A stretch of 64,000 nt of DNA from Pedobacter polaris. Lineage in GTDB: Bacteria; Bacteroidota; Bacteroidia; Sphingobacteriales; Sphingobacteriaceae. Below, piece after piece: positions 63,862-64,000 of the stretch. Where the stretch lies: positions 310,001 to 374,000 of the forward strand of contig NZ_SWBR01000003.1 in the NCBI RefSeq assembly GCF_005116505.1, read 5' to 3'. The position numbers and the translations under genes were made by a program. The first letter of the stretch is position 1. Each line of letters opens with the position of its first letter. The notes beneath the pieces are model-generated. The model worked only from the letters and a program-made list of their open reading frames with translations. It was not told where the DNA came from and did no database searches.

Positions 63862-64000
63862 TTGAGATTTATAATCCTATTATTTCTATTTAACTTTTGC
63901 ATGCTTACTCGCTTATTAGCTAGTAATCCTGGCTCTAATTATGGTTGTAAGATAAATAACAGCCCTGCAACTATTTATGCGCATTGGCAGAAAACGGATA
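63862..64000 (+). CDS. Second small secreted protein, N-terminal part (runs off the right edge)
   Basis: From TTG 63862 the frame gives a short basic start and a hydrophobic core (RFIILLFLFNFCMLTRLLA) that looks like a signal peptide, followed by SNPGSNYGCKINNSPATIYA and an open end. Starting at the ATG 63901 instead would lose the signal sequence. The mature start G-C, with a Tyr ten residues after the Cys, matches GCFSTATNKFYY in the protein at 63139, so the two may be paralogues in tandem. Only 46 codons are visible. Confidence 0.5.
   Translation, partial: MRFIILLFLFNFCMLTRLLASNPGSNYGCKINNSPATIYAHWQKTD

Overview
This window looks like a chromosome segment from a low-GC Bacteroidota bacterium, most likely Sphingobacteriaceae and close to Pedobacter. 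The lineage call rests on: promoter candidates of the Bacteroidota type (TTG, about 20 nt, TAnnTTTG); an atpD-atpC pair standing alone with a short epsilon subunit; a UpxY/NusG-like regulator heading a polysaccharide operon; an exosortase-like gene; and families of short intergenic repeats that I recall from Pedobacter-like genomes. No phage, insertion sequence, CRISPR array or rRNA was seen.

Layout. 1-5032: the 3' part of an unrecognised gene, an ECF sigma factor overlapping a one-helix membrane protein (probable anti-sigma), an outer-membrane beta-barrel protein, an orphan ABC ATPase and a small lipoprotein. 5217-22227 (minus strand): a nearly complete branched-chain amino acid cluster, read as ilvE and then ilvD-ilvB-ilvN-ilvC-(methyltransferase)-(double ABC ATPase)-leuA-leuC-leuD-(second LeuA/citramalate synthase homologue)-leuB-ilvA. 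Both ilvE and ilvD are preceded by a promoter candidate, a short unlisted ORF very rich in Ile/Leu/Val codons, an antiterminator pairing and an intrinsic terminator, so each appears to be controlled by leader-peptide attenuation. 22824-28958: atpD-atpC, an outer-membrane protein, an RmlD-like reductase, a peroxiredoxin, tRNA-Arg(ACG) with a very good promoter, adk and obgE.

29006-62788 (minus strand): one long, tightly packed surface-polysaccharide operon of 31 genes. It starts with an OPX lipoprotein (Wza-like), a PCP/tyrosine kinase (Wzc-like) and a UpxY-like antiterminator. It continues with an AsnB-type amidotransferase, an ABC exporter pair (Wzm/Wzt-like), a PLP aminosugar aminotransferase, about 14 glycosyltransferases, four FkbM and three other methyltransferases, and a Wzy-like polymerase. 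It ends with an exosortase-family protein and a hexapeptide acetyltransferase. No flippase or initiating sugar-phosphate transferase is present in the window.

63139-64000 (plus strand, divergent from the operon): a small secreted cysteine-rich protein and the start of a second similar one, probably encoded from a TTG start. The first carries a C-terminal CPIDD motif, so the pair are candidate clients of the exosortase at the far end of the operon.

The strongest new observations are the two attenuators, the exosortase/small-secreted-protein pairing, a C/G-rich palindrome that repeatedly sits on stop codons, a second intergenic repeat family with a variable hairpin, and a bidirectional terminator inside a coding 3' end. 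All assignments come from reading motifs; no database search or folding program was run.
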